This document shows, piece by piece, positions 61,201 through 64,000 of a stretch of DNA of 64,000 bases. Under the pieces are notes generated by a model. That model was given only the letters and a program-made list of their open reading frames with translations, searched no databases and had not been told where the DNA came from. The stretch's first letter is position 1; every line of letters starts with the position of its first letter. Source of the DNA: Chrysemys picta bellii (lineage: Eukaryota > Chordata > Testudines > Emydidae); contig NC_088791.1 of the NCBI RefSeq assembly GCF_011386835.1, positions 54,951,498 to 55,015,497 on the forward strand. The letters run 5' to 3'. The position numbers and the translations under genes were made by a program.

Positions 61201-62850
61201 CTCCCTCCCCCGACCTTTACAAAAAAAAGTTGTGAATTCCCTTCATGTTGAAAACCAGGATTCTCCAGATGGTGGCCAAAGATGACTTTTGTAATAGCAA
61301 AGCTGAAGTGTTTGTATCAAGAATATTACATCTCTGTATTTTGTTCTTTTCCTCATCCACCTTCTAGTTCTCAAGTACACAAATGTCATTACACATTAGA
61401 TTCATGAGCCAGAGTTTTATGTCACTACTCAAGCTACTAGCTGCAATTCATTTAGCAACCTGTAGATTGTAAATCAAGCTTGAAAGACACCTGATAATCA
61501 GAGGTCTAAACTTACAAGATAAAGGATATTTCTCTCCCTTCCGTCAGCTGCTATCCCATATGTTAGGAAGGAAAGTACTGGGATTTCTACTCATTTGTTG
61601 TCCCTGTATTTTGTTGGTAGCTCCAGCTTTCATATCAGCTTTGGCTAATAGGTGCCTGATAAATTTGAAGTTGCATTATTCCTCTAGCTGCTGGAAAGGG
61701 AAAAAATGCTTTGTCTCTTCTTTTCTCTCTGGAGCCTCTGCTGTGAGTAAGAAGGTCTCTACTCTATTCTTGCCCTAGAATCTCCTGGCTGCTGTGAAGT
61801 GGGTGTTTCTCTGCTCCTTCCTATCTGCCATTTTTGTGTGACACCCTCCATGAATAACTCGAGTGCCTGCCTCTGTTGCTGCTCATAGTTTTCCTAAGCC
61901 CCAGTAGTAACTGTAAAATTGTCATGATTCTTGATTCTGGACACAGGGCTCTGAAAGCATCAGTGAAACTAATCTAAGGCTTTTTTAATCTCACACCTGC
62001 AATTTTGCATATTTAATTAATTGCAGGTGCAAGTGATAGATGTCTAAATGTAATTTTGTGCATAAGTAGTTTGGAGGACTAAACAGCACCCGCAAATTTG
62101 GAGGCTCTATTAAATTTCTTTTAAAAATCAGACCCCATAATGTTGGATGGTCAGTAGCTGCAGTGATTGCTATGAAGGTCTGTATTAATCCACACCGAGA
62201 CCAGTCAAAATCTAACCTCCCTTTTTTATGCCTCCTGTTGTAGGTGAAAGTAAGTATGGACACAATCTTGCACCTACAGTTATTTGCAAGTGCAATTTAT
62301 GTCACTAATGATGGATAATTATCTGATTGGTAGTCACAAAAAAGGAGCTTTTAAAAATCTTATCCACAAATTGCACTGCAGTCCTGACTTTAAACGCCTC
62401 CTCAGACAATTTGTATAACATGGATATCATAATATGATTTTGAACTGAGCCCTTTTGTTAGGACCTGAAGATTCCTCTGAAAGTTCATCAAACTCATGCA
62501 TGCTGAGTGCATGCAGACTTTTTTTTCCATTTTTAATTAAACACCCAATCTTATTTTCAGCACTCAATTCTCTACATTGTTTATGGTGGTAAATTATATC
62601 TGCAGTCATTCTTTTGTTGTGCAATAATAACCTAGTGCTAATTGGCATTTCCTCCTTAATAGACTCTGTTAAGAATTATGTTAAAATAATTACTGCCAGA
62701 AAGCACAGTACAGGACTCTTAATTACTGGCTAACAGTTCAGTCCTCAGATCCTCCCTCCAAGCTATGCTTTCATAGAGCATGCGCTTTTCATTTGAATTC
62801 AGCTCCATAAAACTCAAGAGAATCTATTGTCTATCAAAGCCAAACTCTTA
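61201..62850. other. Unannotated DNA, no gene recognised
   Basis: AT-rich. Words at 61995-62040 (acctgcaattttgcat, then aattgcaggtgcaag) and 62255-62300 are mutually related and self-complementary, possibly an old fold-back repeat. No coding feature. Confidence 0.4.
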
Positions 62851-63442
62851 GCAACAAAGGATTATCACAGCGGATCAGACCAGAGCTCTCTCTGGTCTGG
62901 TGTCTTGCCTCTGGCAATGGCCAGTACCTGATATTGCAGAAGAAGGTAAACCCATCCCCAAACTGCTAATACATCTATTCATTTGTATGGCACTGTACAC
63001 ATACCATCCTAAACCTCACAGTTGATTCTTACACCCTGAAGCATGAGATTGGATTACCCTTATTATCTTAGCTTGTATAGCTACAAATGTTATTAGCAGT
63101 CATAAAATTATTCAGTTCCTTTTTAAATGTAGCCGTGGTATTTATCTCAGTCACCTCCTATGGCAGCCAATTCCATTGGCTGCATAAAAGAAGTATTTCC
63201 TTTTATTGTTTCCAGATTTACTGCACTTTAATGAAAAGTTCCTTTGATTTTATAATATGTGATAGGGTGAAAAGGAGGATTTGATCAGATTTCACTTTGT
63301 CCTGCTTAATTGTGAATATCTTGATGAAATTCCCTCTAATGTTTCTACTTTGGGACTAATTAATTCCAAACTGCAATTTCTTGTCTTATATAAATCCTGC
63401 CACACATTCAACCCTCTTTATTTCCTTTCTATGAACCTTTCT
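62850..63442 (-). mobile_element. CR1-type LINE 3' part, reversed
   Basis: The left side, tcagaccagagctctctctg then caatggccagtacctgatat, is the reverse complement of the CR1 3' end (gatc-agacc and tggccactg blocks). Further right, ggcagccaattccattggct, gtatttccttttattgtttc and gtgatagggtgaaaaggagg correspond in reverse to the 3' coding region. No open frame. It ends where the GC-rich element starts. Confidence 0.65.
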
Positions 63443-64000
63443 AGGGTTACCATACGTCCTCTTTTTCCCGGACATGTCCGGCTTTTCGGCAGTCAAACCC
63501 CCGTCCGGGGGGAATTGCCAAAAAGCGGAACATGTCCGGGAAAATGGCGGCTCTGTTTAAGAGCCCGGCTGCCTGAACGCTACCGGCTTCGGGCAGCCCC
63601 GTGCCTGGAGACCCTGCGCCGCCGGAGCCCGGGAGGGGAAGTGCCCGGCTGGGGGCGCAGGGTCTCCAGGCACGGGGCTGCCCGAAGCCGGTAGCTCTCG
63701 GGCAGCCCGGTTCTTAAACAGAGCCTCCAGCGGCCGGGGCTCTGTGTAACTGACACTGTGTCAGTTACACAGAGCCAAAGAGGAGAAAAGCCTCCAGCCC
63801 CCCGGGCTCTGTGTAAGTGACCCAGTGTCAGTTACACAGAGCCAAAGAGGAGAAAAGCCTCCAGCCGCAGGGGCTCTGTGTAAGTGACCCAGTGTCAGTT
63901 ACACAGAGCCCCAGCCGCTGGAGGCTCTGTATAAGAACCGGGCTGCCCGAGAGCTACCGGCTTCGGGCAGCCCCCTTGCCTCCGGACCCTGCGCCCCGAG
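63443..64000. mobile_element. GC-rich hairpin-rich DNA element, runs off window
   Basis: It begins agggttaccatacgtcctct and is built almost wholly of inverted repeats. First is a 30-bp arm pair (63462-63491, 63516-63545) around ttcccggacatgtccggc; next a 72-bp pair (63549-63620, 63654-63725) around a 33-bp spacer; then a 67-bp tandem array; then another copy of the 72-bp arm (about 63922-63995). The right end lies beyond the window. No transposase. The frame 63281-63694 across its start is chance. Class is not resolved; a non-autonomous DNA transposon is likely. Confidence 0.7.
63737..63914. repeat. 67-bp tandem array, each unit a hairpin
   Basis: Units start at 63737, 63804 and 63871, a strict 67-bp period, with the third cut short near 63914. 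Each begins gggctctgtgtaa and contains a palindrome. In the first, ggctctgtgtaactgacac and gtgtcagttacacagagcc are perfect 19-bp arms around a single t. In the later units one arm has drifted (aagtgaccca). The linker is aaagaggagaaaagcctcca. Confidence 0.9.

Noticed and set aside
63281..63694. 137-codon open frame
   Set aside because: It spans the junction between a reversed CR1 and the hairpin element, so it cannot be an ancestral gene.

Overview
This window looks like non-coding vertebrate DNA, most likely from a turtle or another non-avian sauropsid. I saw no intact cellular gene, no RNA gene and no CRISPR array. It is AT-rich and CpG-poor, and its short open frames are chance frames or relics of transposons. 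The lineage call rests on the repeat mix: chicken-repeat-1 (CR1) LINEs, including one with the classic CR1 3' tail; a Penelope-like element with a GIY-YIG domain; many hAT and PIF/Harbinger miniatures; a Tigger-like element; L2 and MIR-like relics. No search was run, so family names rest on recognised motifs, terminal inverted repeats (TIRs) and target-site duplications (TSDs).

Layout. 1-9.5 kb: AT-rich DNA with an internally deleted hAT carrying a BED zinc finger (3333-4384), a decayed relative (6350-7456) lying inside an older SINE/fold-back, and a Harbinger miniature (9264-9549). 9.5-16.7 kb: mostly single-copy DNA with stretches whose texture suggests conserved non-coding elements. 16.7-19.2 kb: a hAT miniature with perfect TSDs beside a dead Harbinger transposase on the minus strand. 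20-30 kb: an L2 3' end, a CR1 split by a Penelope-like element (25.6-26.7 kb) and a Tigger-like element (28 kb). 31-36 kb: a repeat with a ZNF143-like site, a SINE precisely interrupted by a Harbinger miniature, and a strikingly symmetric 418-bp palindrome (35661-36078). 36.9-39 kb: a decayed CR1 with reverse-transcriptase motifs. 41-52 kb: an L1 ORF1 scrap, another fold-back, several hAT miniatures and two CR1 3' ends. 52.9 kb: a TA-flanked inverted-repeat element. 54 and 60.5 kb: two possible solo LTRs. 62.9-64 kb: a reversed CR1 and then a GC-rich element built of nested hairpins that runs off the window.

The main biology is layered transposition. Several insertion orders can be read directly: Penelope into CR1, Harbinger into SINE, hAT into fold-back. 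The items most worth a second look are the 35.66-36.08 kb palindrome, the hairpin array at the right edge, the Penelope ribozyme remnant and the candidate conserved non-coding blocks.
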